Assembly (NCBI GenBank): GCA_000333855.2
Contig: CM007319.1
Coordinates: 1,552,636 to 1,616,635 of the forward strand
Reading direction: 5' to 3'
DNA length: 64,000 nucleotides
From: Endotrypanum monterogeii
Lineage: Eukaryota; Euglenozoa; Kinetoplastea; Trypanosomatida; Trypanosomatidae
The position numbers and the translations under genes are program-made. The notes under the pieces are model-generated. The model ran no database searches, was not told the origin of the DNA, and worked only from the letters and a program-made list of their open reading frames with translations. This document shows, piece after piece, positions 33,333-45,498 of this stretch (its first letter is position 1; every line of letters starts with the position of its first letter).

Positions 33333-34442
33333 ATGACCTCTAGTCCTCCGTCCCCGCCACCAGAGACCGACGGCACGGCTGTCTCTCGCGGCACCATTCG
33401 TTTTGAAGATCTTGGCGAGCCCGTCCAACGTCTGTTGCGGTCCCTGAAGGGTGACGTGAGCGACGAGGACATGGCTCTGCTGGAGTACGTGTCGGTAAAG
33501 GACATGGCAAAGATCTACAGCGAAATGGCGACGGACCGCCACGCAGATGAGATTTGGAGCGAGTTGCGTAGTGCACTGCAGGCCCGGAGGGAAAAGATCG
33601 CATGGCGAGAGACGGAGCTGCTAGAAAAACAGCGTGCACTAGCGAAGGAGCAGGAGGCTGAAGCACAGCGACTTCGGCAGCAGATAGAAGAAGAGGAGCG
33701 TGAGCGCATCGCCGCAGAGGATGCGCGGCAACAGCGCCGCGACGAGCGCCGGCGAAGAAGAGCTGAGAAGGCCGCTGCCGCGGAAGAAGAAGCTGCTGCC
33801 GCGGCAGAGGAAGCGGCCGAGGAGGAGGCCGCTTCAGCCGAAGAGGCGATGCGGCAGAAGAAAGCTGAAAAAAAGAGAAAGCGTCGCGAGGCTCGCGCAC
33901 GTGAGCTCCAGGAAGAGCAGGACGCTCTCGCTGCTGAGCAAGCCCGTCACGCGGCGAAAAAGAAACACAACTCCGCGTTTCAGAAGAAGGTGTGGGCGGA
34001 CTACGTGCTGAGCCATCCTCTTGAGTTCAAGCAGCCCAGCAGCGAGGCTGTTGAGGGGCAGAATATCCCCCCCGTGATTGAGCAGAAGGAGCTCAAACAC
34101 ACTCTCAATGCGCCTCCAATTGTCTCAGAGAAACTGCTTAGCCGCACTTACACACCAGCATGTGGGGAGTGTGGCAGCCGCTTCGATAGACCGCCGCGTG
34201 AGTGGAACTGTCCCGTTTGCAGTGGACGCAACGGGATGACGGTGAAGGTTTGGCAGCCTGACAAAGACAAAGACTACTGTATGATGTGCAAAGAACCGAT
34301 TGGGCGGTGGTCGCGGCATCACTGCCGAAACTGTGGTCGTCTTGTCTGTGCCAACTGCTCGGACAAAAGAGCGATCATCGAAGTTTTGGGCTACACAACA
34401 CCGGTGCGTGTGTGCTACGACTGCTTTCGTCTGCAATCCTAG
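33333..34442 (+). CDS. FYVE zinc-finger coiled-coil protein
   Basis: 369 residues. FYVE fingers bind PI3P on endosomal membranes. The C-terminal finger is canonical: WQPDKD (307-312, WxxD-type), RHHCRNCG (328-335) and RVC near C361, with eight zinc ligands C316, C319, C331, C334, C339, C342, C361 and C364. Just before it, CGECGSRF...CPVC (about 284-300) forms a second zinc-ribbon-like site. Residues 80-220 are a highly charged Glu/Arg/Ala-rich coiled coil, probably for dimerisation, which FYVE proteins often need for membrane avidity. ATG 33333 is the first good start, directly after a (CA)n tract. Role inferred: endosomal trafficking or tethering. Confidence 0.93.
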   Translation: MTSSPPSPPPETDGTAVSRGTIRFEDLGEPVQRLLRSLKGDVSDEDMALLEYVSVKDMAKIYSEMATDRHADEIWSELRSALQARREKIAWRETELLEKQRALAKEQEAEAQRLRQQIEEEERERIAAEDARQQRRDERRRRRAEKAAAAEEEAAAAAEEAAEEEAASAEEAMRQKKAEKKRKRREARARELQEEQDALAAEQARHAAKKKHNSAFQKKVWADYVLSHPLEFKQPSSEAVEGQNIPPVIEQKELKHTLNAPPIVSEKLLSRTYTPACGECGSRFDRPPREWNCPVCSGRNGMTVKVWQPDKDKDYCMMCKEPIGRWSRHHCRNCGRLVCANCSDKRAIIEVLGYTTPVRVCYDCFRLQS

Positions 34443-35969
34443 GCTCAAGTAGGGTGGGAAGACTGCATGGCAAGCACGTAAAAAGTAATCTGTACCTTAT
34501 TAGTACACGAGCATTCCACATCTCAGTCCCCCCCCCTCCCCCCTTTGATCAGACATACACACTCGAAATCACTATGCACTACCCAAGTACGGCTACAGTT
34601 GTTCGCTGTCCAGCACTTTGACGAGAGTCAAAATATTTTATACCACCCTCCCCGCGCTCCCGAGTATACGCCGCTGCTTTCACGCCCACCATCACTGCGT
34701 GTATGTGACGACTTGAGTTTTTCTTATGCTTGCATGAATGTTCTCACACTCAATGGCAAGACGTGATGGTTTTTGTTGAGTGGAGGGGAGTTACTTTAAG
34801 TCGATTCATAGTGTCCCGGACGTCTTGTAGGTTGCAATCGGCTGTTCTCTTGACGTGCTTTTTGTCGATGTAAGGGGTTGAGAATGTTTAGCAGATCATA
34901 TTTTGAGTCCTGCCTCATTTGGATTTGATATCGCGTATCTCTGTGTGCTTATGTGCTCGTTTTCCATAGGAGTAGGATCGGGGGTGGTAGGGAAGAAAAG
35001 CAAACCGAAAGATACTGTGTGCAGCACACGGCTTGACTTCCTCCTCTATGCTCTGTGTCTGCCGCCACCTCAACGTGCGGGTGAGCTCACGACTGCTTTT
35101 TCCCCCGAGAAAACAAAAAATATATTTTGTGAGGTGAAGCAGGTAGAGAGGCTTCAGTTGTTGTTTTTTCTGCTCGAATAGGTTGCCGAATAGCCCTAAA
35201 CTGGAGAAGTTTGGCGCAGTACATGTGACAGCTCAAAGACAAACCGCCCCAGCACAAGCGTATTTCTCCATGCGTTGCTTGTTTGATCCTGCTGCTGCGT
35301 ATGCACTATTCGTCTGTATATATTTTCCCTTTTTCCCGGCTCGCTGGGACAATTTTTTTTTTTTCCGGTCCCATTTCTCTTTCTGCAGCGGTCATGGTTT
35401 ATCTACTTGCTCCCTCGCCCCCGCCCCCGCCCCCTACACACACGCGCGCGCACGCATACATACATACATACCTGCACCATCTTAATGACTTGAAAAGTCT
35501 CGATGTGGTCTCAGCCAATGAGGCTTGGTTGGTGTTGGTGCGCTGGTCGTCGTGGTTGCGTGCAGGATTATTGTCCCTTGTTTTTTTTTCCCGTTTCCAA
35601 TAACGGCCTCGCGCTTGTTTTTGTTTTTTTTTACCTGGCGTGAGATATATGCGTGTATCTGTTTATCTTTTTCTTGCTCTGTTTAGTTTGAACACTTCGC
35701 AGTCCGGTATCCTCCCCTTTGAATCGAAAAAAAAATGCCCCTGATGTAGCCTGAAAAACACACGGGTGGGGCGTGCGGGGGAGAAAGGTATGTATCCTAA
35801 TACACACGATTAAATATATATATATATATATATATATATTTGATGAATACCCCACGCAAGAGCAACGTGAACTATACCTTGTCAAAGCGCAAGCACGCGA
35901 ATGTGAATGAGAAGTCTCCCCTCAGGTCTAGATGTAGGGTATTACAGTGCATCGACTAGTATTCGGCAG

Positions 35970-36000
<31 letters not shown>

Positions 36001-36350
36001 ACGCCAACGTGCATTCGCGCACCTAATTCGCACAAATGTGCACATGAAGTCAACCACTACTCTCATTATTGCGGCGCGAACAACTGCTTCCTTCTTCCTT
36101 CCTCCTCCACCACCCCCCCCCTGTGTTCTCGTTAACTTTTCTTTTGGGTTTTTACTGGGGTTGACTCTGAAAGGTTATTATTCTGTATAGGTATCGGTCA
36201 TTAGGTCGCTTGCTTCACCTGAGCGCTGGATTTATTTGCTGAGCTAAGCGCTAATTTTTTTCGCTGGTTCTCGAGTCGTCTTTGCCCAACACCTCACCAC
36301 AGCGACCACTGCCCCCTGTATCATCGTTTTTATTAGCATTTCCCGCAGCC
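34443..36350. other. 1.9-kb spacer
   Basis: No gene seen. It contains CCCCT-rich runs, T tracts, (TA)n at 35814-35839 and (CA)n at 35970-35995. An acceptor AG at 36347-36348 lies two bases before the next ATG, with others at about 36335 and 36300, so the 5' UTR of the next gene is short. Confidence 0.65.
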
Positions 36351-36860
36351 ATGGACCAACTCGCTGTCTCTGTCAGCTCCCTCGTTCACCGCGTCGAGGA
36401 GCTTCGCCTCCCAGTGGTACCGTATACGACGTATATCAAGGCTGTATGTATTGCTATCCCACTTGCTGTGCTGGCACACGACACGGCCGACCACTGGCTT
36501 CCCACAAGAATTCGTGTCCCAGTCCTCTCGTGGTTCATGCGCAAATGGCGACAGAACCCGGAGTCGAAGCATGTGCACCTCCGCGTGATCCGAAATCTGG
36601 TGCTCTTTGCTTTTTTCGTCGTTCTTCGCATGGATAGCGCGGCAAACGAGGAGGCGGAGCCGTGCGACTATGTTTCGCAGCGCCTGACGAGTGCGTCTGG
36701 CCAACGTGCAGTGAACCAGGAGATCTACAAGTCCCGTCGCGCCGCATTCAACGCCGCCTCAGCTGTCCTGGGTGAGGAGGAAATAAACATGGAAGGTGTG
36801 CGGCAGCAGCGCGATGCCGTGTTGCGCCGTCGTCACCTCCACGACCCCACTTTGGCCTAA
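36351..36860 (+). CDS. Small hypothetical membrane protein
   Basis: 169 residues from ATG 36351; the frame upstream starts at a TTG and is UTR. Hydrophobic stretches at about 29-42 (IKAVCIAIPLAVLA) and 80-93 (IRNLVLFAFFVVLR) are separated by a basic loop (FMRKWRQNPESKH). The C-terminal 70 residues are soluble, helical and Arg-rich (GVRQQRDAVLRRRHLHD). No family recognised. Good codon use and a clear splice signal support a real gene. Subcellular site unknown. Confidence 0.8.
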   Translation: MDQLAVSVSSLVHRVEELRLPVVPYTTYIKAVCIAIPLAVLAHDTADHWLPTRIRVPVLSWFMRKWRQNPESKHVHLRVIRNLVLFAFFVVLRMDSAANEEAEPCDYVSQRLTSASGQRAVNQEIYKSRRAAFNAASAVLGEEEINMEGVRQQRDAVLRRRHLHDPTLA

Positions 36861-38888
36861 TTCGCAGCGATTAATTCGTAGACTTACCGGCAGCAGAGGT
36901 GGGCCGGCGCGTAGGTCGTCGTCTTTCCGGACCTGTTGCCCTGCCGGTGCCGCGGACAGAAACTATTCACTGGCATGCGTCTCGTGGTTCTTTGTTGTTG
37001 TTTTTTTTGTTGGTCTTGCATCCAAGCGAGTAGAAAAGAGGAAATATTATATTATATATATATATATATTATATATTATATATATATATTTATATGGGTA
37101 AGTAATCCGGGAGAGATTCAGGTAGCGTGAGGAGCCCAGATCACATTTTAACGCATCTCGCTTCCTTCTTCCCTCCTCCTCGGAATCCGCTTTGTTTCTC
37201 TGCAATTTCCAAAATGCCAGCTTCACAGCGTCATCACCGCCATGTGACATGTCGCGTCATGGGGGACGCAGCTCCTTGATCAATTTTCCCCCCCTTTTTT
37301 CGTTTCAAAGCCCAGCCGGACCGGACTTACTAGAGTTTTTATTCTCCTGTTGCTCCTCGGCTTCATGGGTGATGCGAGGAGAGAGGAAGCGTATTATTTG
37401 ACGGCTGAGTGACTGTTTTTTTTTTTTTCATTTGTTCTCCTCACGCTAAGCTGACACCTAAGTTGCTGTGACTGTGAGAAGAGTGCTGTCGTGTTTCTTA
37501 ACAGTTTCTTCCTGTTGTAGGCGGTGTTGTTCATTTCACTTCTCTATCTCTGTGTGTGTGTGTGTGTGTGTACGCTTGCGCCTGTTTTCTCTGTTGATGC
37601 GGGTATTATTACCGCCCCCCCCTCATCACCTCCTCCCTTGTTGTTAGGAGACTCCCGGTGAGAGCTCTTTTCATTTAATTCACTGTCAGAGAAGTACCCC
37701 CGTTAAAAAAAAAATATATAATATATATATATACATATATAGATGGAGATATATTCCTCTTCGATCTGTTAGCGCAGGTGGATAACAAAGCGCAGTGGTG
37801 GGCATAGTCAATGCCGCACACCGTTTTTAAATTCACTTTTGTTTGCCGTGGAGGGTTTATTAATACAATGCCTTCCACTACAAGGAGTCTTGTGCAAACG
37901 AGCTGCCTGAGCGGTGTACATCGGTGAAGACGCCGGGCGGCTCAGAGTCGCTGTTCAGATGTACTAAGAACAGCGTGGTGAAATGGTCTACAGGTCCGAT
38001 CCCCCCCCCTCCCCGTGCACAGATGTCTGAGTATACTACTTTTTTTTTTTCCACCTTATCCTTTTTTTCATCTTGAAAATCAAAAACAAACAAAAAAACA
38101 ATCATCACAAACAAATAGGGAGGTGAGCTCATTACTATAACAAAAGGCACCCTCTCCTGGTTGCACTTATGTGTCTCAGTGTGCATCAATTGATTTTTTT
38201 CATATCCCTGAAGACGCCTTTTTTTTTTTCGGGCATCGCACCCCCTCACAGAGATATTTAGGCGCTTCTCCGCAATAAAAAGGGGGGACACAATACTATT
38301 TTTAGCTGATAAGGCCGCTGCCCCTGCCCATTTTGAACATACCTACAACCATCTACTCTTTTCCCCGAGTCCACAGAGGACTGTTGATCCTTGTCATCAT
38401 CATCCTAGAACGACGTCGAGGAGAGAGCGTACAAGGAGAAATCAAACATTCACACAAGAATACATATTCAAGGCACCCATAGAGATAACTTCTTTTCAAT
38501 TTTTTTTGTGTCTATTTGCGTGCGTTGGGAACTCCTCCTCTACTATCCCGTCTATGCTGTTCCTCGTGGCTTTCACACCTGCGCGCTGATTTTTTTTTAA
38601 TTACCTGTGTGCGCGTGGTGTCCGAGTGCGCCATTTTTCATAGACTCGCACTCCGTTGGTTTTTTTTTTTGTGGTTACGGGCTTTGTTGATTTCTTGTAC
38701 TCCTATTGCCTAGCCACGTACGAGCGAAGCAGCTGTGGAGACCCAAGGATCTGTACTCGCTACTTAATTTATAGTACGACGTGTAGACTCAGCCACGGAG
38801 GGCAACACCATTATAGAGCCGAGAGGCGGTGTATATCGATTTTTTTTTGTAAGTTGTGGTGTGATATATATATATATATATTTATTGT

Positions 38889-38926
<38 letters not shown>

Positions 38927-39050
38927 GCGTCGGTGTCTGGGCTCCCTACCGAGCTCCTATACGTACCTTTCCCACACCTCTGTCTAGAAGAGAGAATTAA
39001 GGTCAAGAAAAAAGCGCTTCCATACGCTCAGAAAAGCGCCCAACACAGAG
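36861..39050. other. 2.2-kb spacer
   Basis: No gene seen. Interrupted (TA)n about 37053-37092, (GT)n 37553-37571, T-rich tracts, (TA)n 38864-38881 followed by (GT)n 38893-38924. Candidate acceptor AG 38712-38713 after a pyrimidine-rich stretch. Confidence 0.65.
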
Positions 39051-41498
39051 ATGATCAACAGCTATCACCAAAATACTAGCGTGTTGAGCACAGAGGATGC
39101 CAGTGGCTCAACAATGCTAGGCTATCCGCACATCGAGCAGCGGCTTCAGCACTCGCACCAACAACAAAAACAGCAGCCACAACCTTCACGGTTTTCTCAT
39201 AGACATGAAGGTCCCAAAGCTTCGCAGCCCTCGTTACTCCGGTCTCGGCAAGATCCCATCGTAGGGCACGGGAGGCGACGCGACGACGACTGCAGCATCA
39301 CCCCTCACCAAAACGACCACTACACCTCGCAGATGTCTCACGTTGAGGATTCGCGGAGGGGGGTGGCGCCGCCACCCGTCATGTGCACTGCGCGAACTGA
39401 CCTCAGTGCATTGGAGCCACCAAAGTCTTTAGTAGAGCATTCAGAGGCTCTCTTGGAAACAACCGTGATGGTGTCCACAAGAATACCCCCACATGAGATG
39501 CAGACGCGTCCGCTTGGTGTTTACGTGCGCACTGGCCGTGGCGGCCCCAACGGCGTGACGCGCGTCATTCTTGCGCGCTTGACTGACCCACGTGATCCAT
39601 TTTTTTTGTTTGAGCTAGAGCTTTTTGAAGACGACTATAGTGCCTTCAAGCAACGCCTGGAGCTTTTGGTGGACTTCAACGGCTTCCCACGCTATCTGGT
39701 GGGCATGCTGCGCGACATCGCTGAAGGCGCCTCCACCTATGCGCTTTCCTTTGTACTGAACAGTGCGGCAGCAGCTGAGGCGAACCGGGGCACCCTGCGA
39801 GTCTTGGAGACGACGGACTTCAAAACAGTAGAACATATCTCACTCGTGTTGTTGCGGCAGGGGGATGCGGGACTGAAGCGGTACCTCGCCGAGCGTTTTC
39901 AGCATTACGAGCAATCGTTTCGTGCCTCGGAGGCCGCGAGAATTGCCGCGACTGCGGAGCTGCAGAAATGTGTAGACGATCTTCACGAAGCAAACGACGC
40001 GCTGCACACCGGCCTGCGCAAGTCAGAGGAAGAGATGCGCTTCATGTCGATGGACGCAGAGAAGCAGCAGCTCACGGCCCTCAATCGTCTGCGCGAACAC
40101 CATACAAACGAAATGAGCACCGCTCGTGAATCCTTCGACAAAAAGATCGAACAGCTTTCACACGCTCTTGAAGAGAAGACGCGTCAGCTACGCGACACAA
40201 CACACGAGAAGGACACCGTCTTGGCAGAGGCCCGGGCCAAAATCGCAGGCTTGGAGGCCACTGTCACCTCACTCCAATCGCAACTGCGCAGTGCACAGGA
40301 CTTGGGGAGTGTGCAATCCAAAGAGGTGGCTACTTTGCGCGAGATGAACGAGGAGCTGGCGAATTTCAAAGCAGAAGCAACAAAGGCAATGTCGGAGAAT
40401 GAACTCAACTACGTCACACTAGCAGAACGGCTCCGCGGCACGAGCACGGCCCTACAGAGCCGAGAAGAAAAAGTAGCTGCGCTGCAGACACATTACGAGA
40501 AGCAGGATGAATATATTCGTATTTTGGCTGATCAAAACAAGCAACAAACAGACCACGTCCGTGAGGTAGAAAAGAATCTCGAGAAGGCGCATCACATCAT
40601 CGCCAACCAGCTCCAGGCGATCAAGAACGCAAAGGAACGATACCGCATCGCGACGGATCAGCTGCGGAGCCAAGAGGCGCTTCTCTACGAGCGTGAGAGT
40701 ACCGCCCGCCGCCAGCAGGAGGAGTTGACGACGGTAACCGAACGCGTCCAGGAGCTGCTCCGCAAGAACAACGACCTCCGTGATCAATTGGAGACGACGA
40801 ATAACGCCCGAGAGCAGTTGGTCCAGGAGGTGAAGTTGAGTCAGCAGGCGCTTCTGCGTCTGCAGCAGGCGACGAGCATTAACGGACGACACTGGAGTGT
40901 TCTGAGCTCGGCTTATCAGGGCAGGGAGGGAACTACCAGCACCGGCACCGTTTTCCCCACCACGTCAGGGCTAGGCTCGGCCGACTTGATGCGCGAGTTC
41001 AGTGCGAATGCGCACGTGGTGAGTCAGCCCAGTTTTCGTAGCATCAGCGCTGCCTCGCGTGGTAACTTGTACCGCACAGCCACCCCAGGAACAACCGGGC
41101 TCGTCTCCTCTGCAAACGGGATGCCAGCCCCTGCAACACTCCCCACAGGTGTGGGGGTGGCTGGGGTACAACGGCCATCTCTTTTTGCGGCAAAGGCGGC
41201 GTCCCCATCTCAGGCACTCAGTAGCCAAGAACGAGCGGGTAGCGACGAGACGGCCGGCTTGACTGAGCCGCACGGTCGTAGTACTTCTTCATTGAGCAAG
41301 ACAGAGCCAGCCAGGGGCGCGGCAGCCACTTTAGCTGCACAGCCCCCGCTGAAATGTACCTCGATGGAGCACCGATACCCACCAACGGGTCGCTCTTCAC
41401 TCAACAGCTTGGCGGTGAAGTCCTTCTTGGGCGGAGAGGATCCATCGGACCGTGCGACGGTGACCGTAGGCGCGCCACAAGAGAGTGCCTACTTTTAG
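39051..41498 (+). CDS. SAS6: SAS-6 centriole/basal-body cartwheel protein
   Basis: 815 residues. SAS-6 dimers assemble into the nine-fold cartwheel that templates basal bodies. The globular head lies at about 153-285: RPLGVYVR, LTDPRDPFFLFELE (177-190), LVDFNGFP (206-213) and TTDFKTVEHISLVLL (F257 region), all close to the family pattern. A long heptad-rich coiled coil follows at about 285-610. The last 200 residues are Ser/Thr/Gly-rich and probably disordered, as in other SAS-6. A Gln/His-rich N-terminal extension of about 150 residues precedes the head. The kinetoplastid paralogue SAS6-like lacks a long coiled coil, so this is SAS-6 proper. The first ATG is used. Confidence 0.93.
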   Translation: MINSYHQNTSVLSTEDASGSTMLGYPHIEQRLQHSHQQQKQQPQPSRFSHRHEGPKASQPSLLRSRQDPIVGHGRRRDDDCSITPHQNDHYTSQMSHVEDSRRGVAPPPVMCTARTDLSALEPPKSLVEHSEALLETTVMVSTRIPPHEMQTRPLGVYVRTGRGGPNGVTRVILARLTDPRDPFFLFELELFEDDYSAFKQRLELLVDFNGFPRYLVGMLRDIAEGASTYALSFVLNSAAAAEANRGTLRVLETTDFKTVEHISLVLLRQGDAGLKRYLAERFQHYEQSFRASEAARIAATAELQKCVDDLHEANDALHTGLRKSEEEMRFMSMDAEKQQLTALNRLREHHTNEMSTARESFDKKIEQLSHALEEKTRQLRDTTHEKDTVLAEARAKIAGLEATVTSLQSQLRSAQDLGSVQSKEVATLREMNEELANFKAEATKAMSENELNYVTLAERLRGTSTALQSREEKVAALQTHYEKQDEYIRILADQNKQQTDHVREVEKNLEKAHHIIANQLQAIKNAKERYRIATDQLRSQEALLYERESTARRQQEELTTVTERVQELLRKNNDLRDQLETTNNAREQLVQEVKLSQQALLRLQQATSINGRHWSVLSSAYQGREGTTSTGTVFPTTSGLGSADLMREFSANAHVVSQPSFRSISAASRGNLYRTATPGTTGLVSSANGMPAPATLPTGVGVAGVQRPSLFAAKAASPSQALSSQERAGSDETAGLTEPHGRSTSSLSKTEPARGAAATLAAQPPLKCTSMEHRYPPTGRSSLNSLAVKSFLGGEDPSDRATVTVGAPQESAYF

Positions 41499-43233
41499 AT
41501 ATCGATTCACGCGCTGTGCAGTCAAGGAGGGTTTGAGGGTGAACCTCGACTACTGAACTGCTGTTTGGGTACTTGTCTCAAGTTCAGAAAGCGGCCATAT
41601 ATGTGCTGCTGCCCCCTCCCCTACCCCCTCCCTCGGTATGGTTACTGTTGCATTGTGAGTGTTCCCTTTGTGCTTCCTTTTGATTTGACGTATGGTACAT
41701 TTTGTTTCTTCATAGACCCCTTTTACTGGCGTGTTCATGATTAGCGAAAAGAAGCTAAGGGGCCACCACGTACGAAAACGAGTCAACGACAAGTGGGCTG
41801 GGTACTCTCAAGCGTCTCTGCACGCCTCTTCTTCTTTTTATTGTCCTCTGAGCCTTCCCCCCCCCCTCTTCCCCTGCACTGTTTTTTTTATCTTCTCACC
41901 CAGGTATGAAAACAGTAACATATGCGGCGCTTGGGGGGAGCGAGAAAGGGGGAACATATTTATCCCTTATACACTACTGAGGGCATCTAGTAAACAGCAA
42001 AAAACTGCAGGAAGCCGCCGCGCGAGGGGGAGGGGGTTCGCGTAATGTAGGCGATGACTCCTTCCCTCAAGCCTAGTCGACCACCGTCGCAACTTTTTTT
42101 TTCCCCCTGCATTTCATATATATATATATATATATATAGCGAGCTGCAGCCCCCGTGCAACCGAGAGAAAAAAAAACTATAGATGTCGTACCTCTATTTG
42201 GACTCAAACGGATGTTTTTCCTTGGCTTCGTTCTGCTGCCATCTGCACAGAATGCGACATGTATACATATATGTATATATATATAGTTGTATATATATAT
42301 CTTCGACACGGTGTACGAAGCGCCTCTCTCGTTCTCGTCTCATCGAATAAAAGAGGATCCCCCTTTTTTTGTGCTTTCAGCTCTTCTTCTATTCACGTCA
42401 CCCCCCCCCTTTTTTTGAGAAAAAAACATGTCGTCAAAGCCTCCATTTTATCCATGCCGCACAATGCCAACTCTTTCGAGAACTCTCACCATTCAACCAG
42501 CCAGTCGCCGGCTTACCCTGCGGCACCACCCGTGCGTGTGTCTGTGTGCCTGCATTCGTTCTGCTTTTCCCAGAGCCCACGAGTTTGAGGTGTTCCCCAC
42601 ACAGCGCACCTCTGTCACTCATACACCTTCATGTAGTAGATAACTTCTGAGCAGATTCAAAATCTGCTCCACTGCGCACAGGAGAGGGGGCTACGTCGTC
42701 TTTTACGAATACCCCCGCCAACTCTTACCTGACTCTCCCTCGCCCCGTAGTGATAACTCTTCTATGCAGAGGCATCCTCACTTTCTCCTTTCGCAGAAAG
42801 CATATTCTTTCTTTCTCACGGTGTGTCTTTCGACTACACGCCTCCGTCTTGAGGAGCGAAGCGGTCTTCACACACTCTATCACCTTGATTGCACCTGTCG
42901 CGTAGGCTTACGAAAAAAAAAAAAGAATTGTGAAGCGAAGCTAAGGGGAGCGAAGCTTAAAAGACAATATTGTAAGTGTTCCCCCGTTTGCCTCTTCCTT
43001 CCGATAGATTTCTTTGCTCCTACGCATATCTCTTGCCGCCTTCTGCACCTGCCACCAAGTGCCCTGCGGACTTAGCCTTTCGGTGCGCTGCACTGTGCAA
43101 CTCGGACTTGACAAAGTGCGTAGATACTCCGATCAATTGAAGGCAATACTCTATTCCCTTCTTCTTCCCCCTTGCAGCTCACTATGATGTCTTCACTGCT
43201 CCCCCTCGAGCGTGTGAAGGTGCACCATCAGAT

Positions 43234-43274
<41 letters not shown>

Positions 43275-43697
43275 TAGTAGGTATATAGTAGTAGTCGACG
43301 TACGTTATTTAACTAATATATAGTATACGTACTTAGTAGTAAGTAGTAAGTCGTACGAGTANNNNNNNNNNNNNNNNNNNNNNNNNNNNNNNNNNNNNNN
43401 NNNNNNNNNNNNNNNNNNNNNNNNNNNNNNNNNNNNNNNNNNNNNNNNNNNNNNNNNNNNNNNNNNNNNNNNNNNNNNNNNNNNNNNNNNNNNNNNNNNN
43501 NNNNNNNNNNNNNNNNNNNNNNNNNNNNNNNNNNNNNNNNNNNNNNNNNNNNNNNNNNNNNNNNNNNNNNNNNNNNNNNNNNNNNNNNNNNNNNNNNNNN
43601 NNNNNNNNNNNNNNNNNNNNNNNNNNNNNNNNNNNNNNNNNNNNNNNNNNNNNNNNNNNNNNNNNNNNNNNNNNNNNNNNNNNNNNNNNNNNNNNNN

Positions 43698-43733
<36 letters not shown>

Positions 43734-45461
43734 GGGATATATGAAGGTTCGCACGGATTTTTCAAAATATCTTGATCGATTTACTGGTAGATAAGTGGCG
43801 CAGTCAGAAAATGTAGTGTCGACATGCGTTGCTGTGAATTTGGCGTTATCAATGGAGTGAAAAAGAAAAAGGAGGAGCAGCGCTTCCGGTAATCATTCTC
43901 TTTCTCCTTTTCCTTGTTACCTCTTCCGACAGAATCAGAAAGGCTTTGCCGCTGCAACATACACTCATTGGCTGATGCGCCACCCAGCTGCACCCAATAA
44001 TCGACCCACGCTTGATGCTTTTCACATTCATGTGTGCTATCTGTCGTTTTTCTGCTCGAGTGGCACACTTTTTTTGAATTGCATCTAGGCGCCTCCACAG
44101 TTTTCGTTATACGAATCTATCTTTGTAGAGGTGAATTAAGTCTTTCCTTACATTCATACACGTCGACTCGAGAAGCGCACGCACACGTATATACACATAC
44201 TAACTTAAAGTTATTTACTTTTACGTAGCCGTATGTATTTTCTCATAATATATTTTCTCTCATTACATAATAATAATGAAATATATATTTCTGTGGGTTC
44301 CTCTGCAGTGGACCCCCCCCCCCGTTTTAATCTAGCCCCCCCCCCCCCCCGAAGAGATGTCTCTCTCTCCCCGCTCGTATTTGTGTAGGTGTGTACGTTT
44401 GCAGCGGCGGCCAAGTGGATGCAGGAGAAAGTAGCACTGTCGGTGGCGTTATCTTATCCTGAGAACTCTACCTTTTACTTAAAAAAAAAAAAAGATCTAA
44501 TGTACTCCTCTCGCTTTGTTTCTGCTTTTTTCCCACCTCCCCCGTGATGTTATCCCCGCCGCATACTCTTTCGAGTTACTGAGGTGTATGGATTTGAGGC
44601 TGTCGCTTGAGGCCCCTCCGCAGTAGAGGGTTCAGCGTGGGGTGACCTCTATTCCTATAGCCACTGATAGCCCCCTCTTCTCATTACTTGCCCTCTTATG
44701 CCTACTGGAAGGTGCCACGTATGCCTATTTCTTTCCCGTCCGTTGTCGTGGCAGGGAGGGAGTATTTTTTGACGACATGGCACATGACTACTGGTGAGCT
44801 GGTGTGCACGTCGCATGTGATGTCCCATTGAGACATCTTCATGTGATCAGGACAATTTTTTTCCCCATTTCACTTCTTCGCTTGCTCCCGGTAGAGGTGA
44901 CCAGCTGTGCACGACGAGAGTGGGGATACCAAAAAAAAAAAAGAACCCGAGTGACTCGACTGTGTGTGTGTGTGTGTGTCAATTTTTCAAAGTCTCCTTG
45001 AGGATTTGTGTGGTCAATTTTCGCGTCGACATTTGTCGTATCTGTCGCCCCCCTCCCCTTTTTGTCTCTTATTGCTACACACCCGCAGCATATACACAGA
45101 GGGACCTCTGTGGTTTAGATGATCGGACATTGCAGGAACAAAAGGAATGGAATTTCTCCCTCTTTCTTCTACTTTTTCTTTTTTTTTCTTCTGGGAAGGT
45201 AGAGACCCGAACCCATTTCAGTGCAATTTTCTTTGCGCATGCTTAAAATCGGTGGCTCATCTGTTTAGTTGCAAGCACACACACACACACAGACACACAG
45301 AAGACTCCCTTCCAAAGCACTTGCCCACGCTCCTGGTTACTTGCAATTCTACCTAGGGCGACCTCAAAGGTTTGGATAGTTTAGCATCATATTTTTTCCT
45401 CTGCCTACGGAATCTCCTAAACTCGACGGTTTCGTACGCAAATTATTACACACGCACCCAC

Positions 45462-45498
<37 letters not shown>

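Noticed and set aside
43305..43765. Two 150-codon minus-strand ORFs
   Set aside because: They consist of the N gap plus TA repeat translated as YIYIY.
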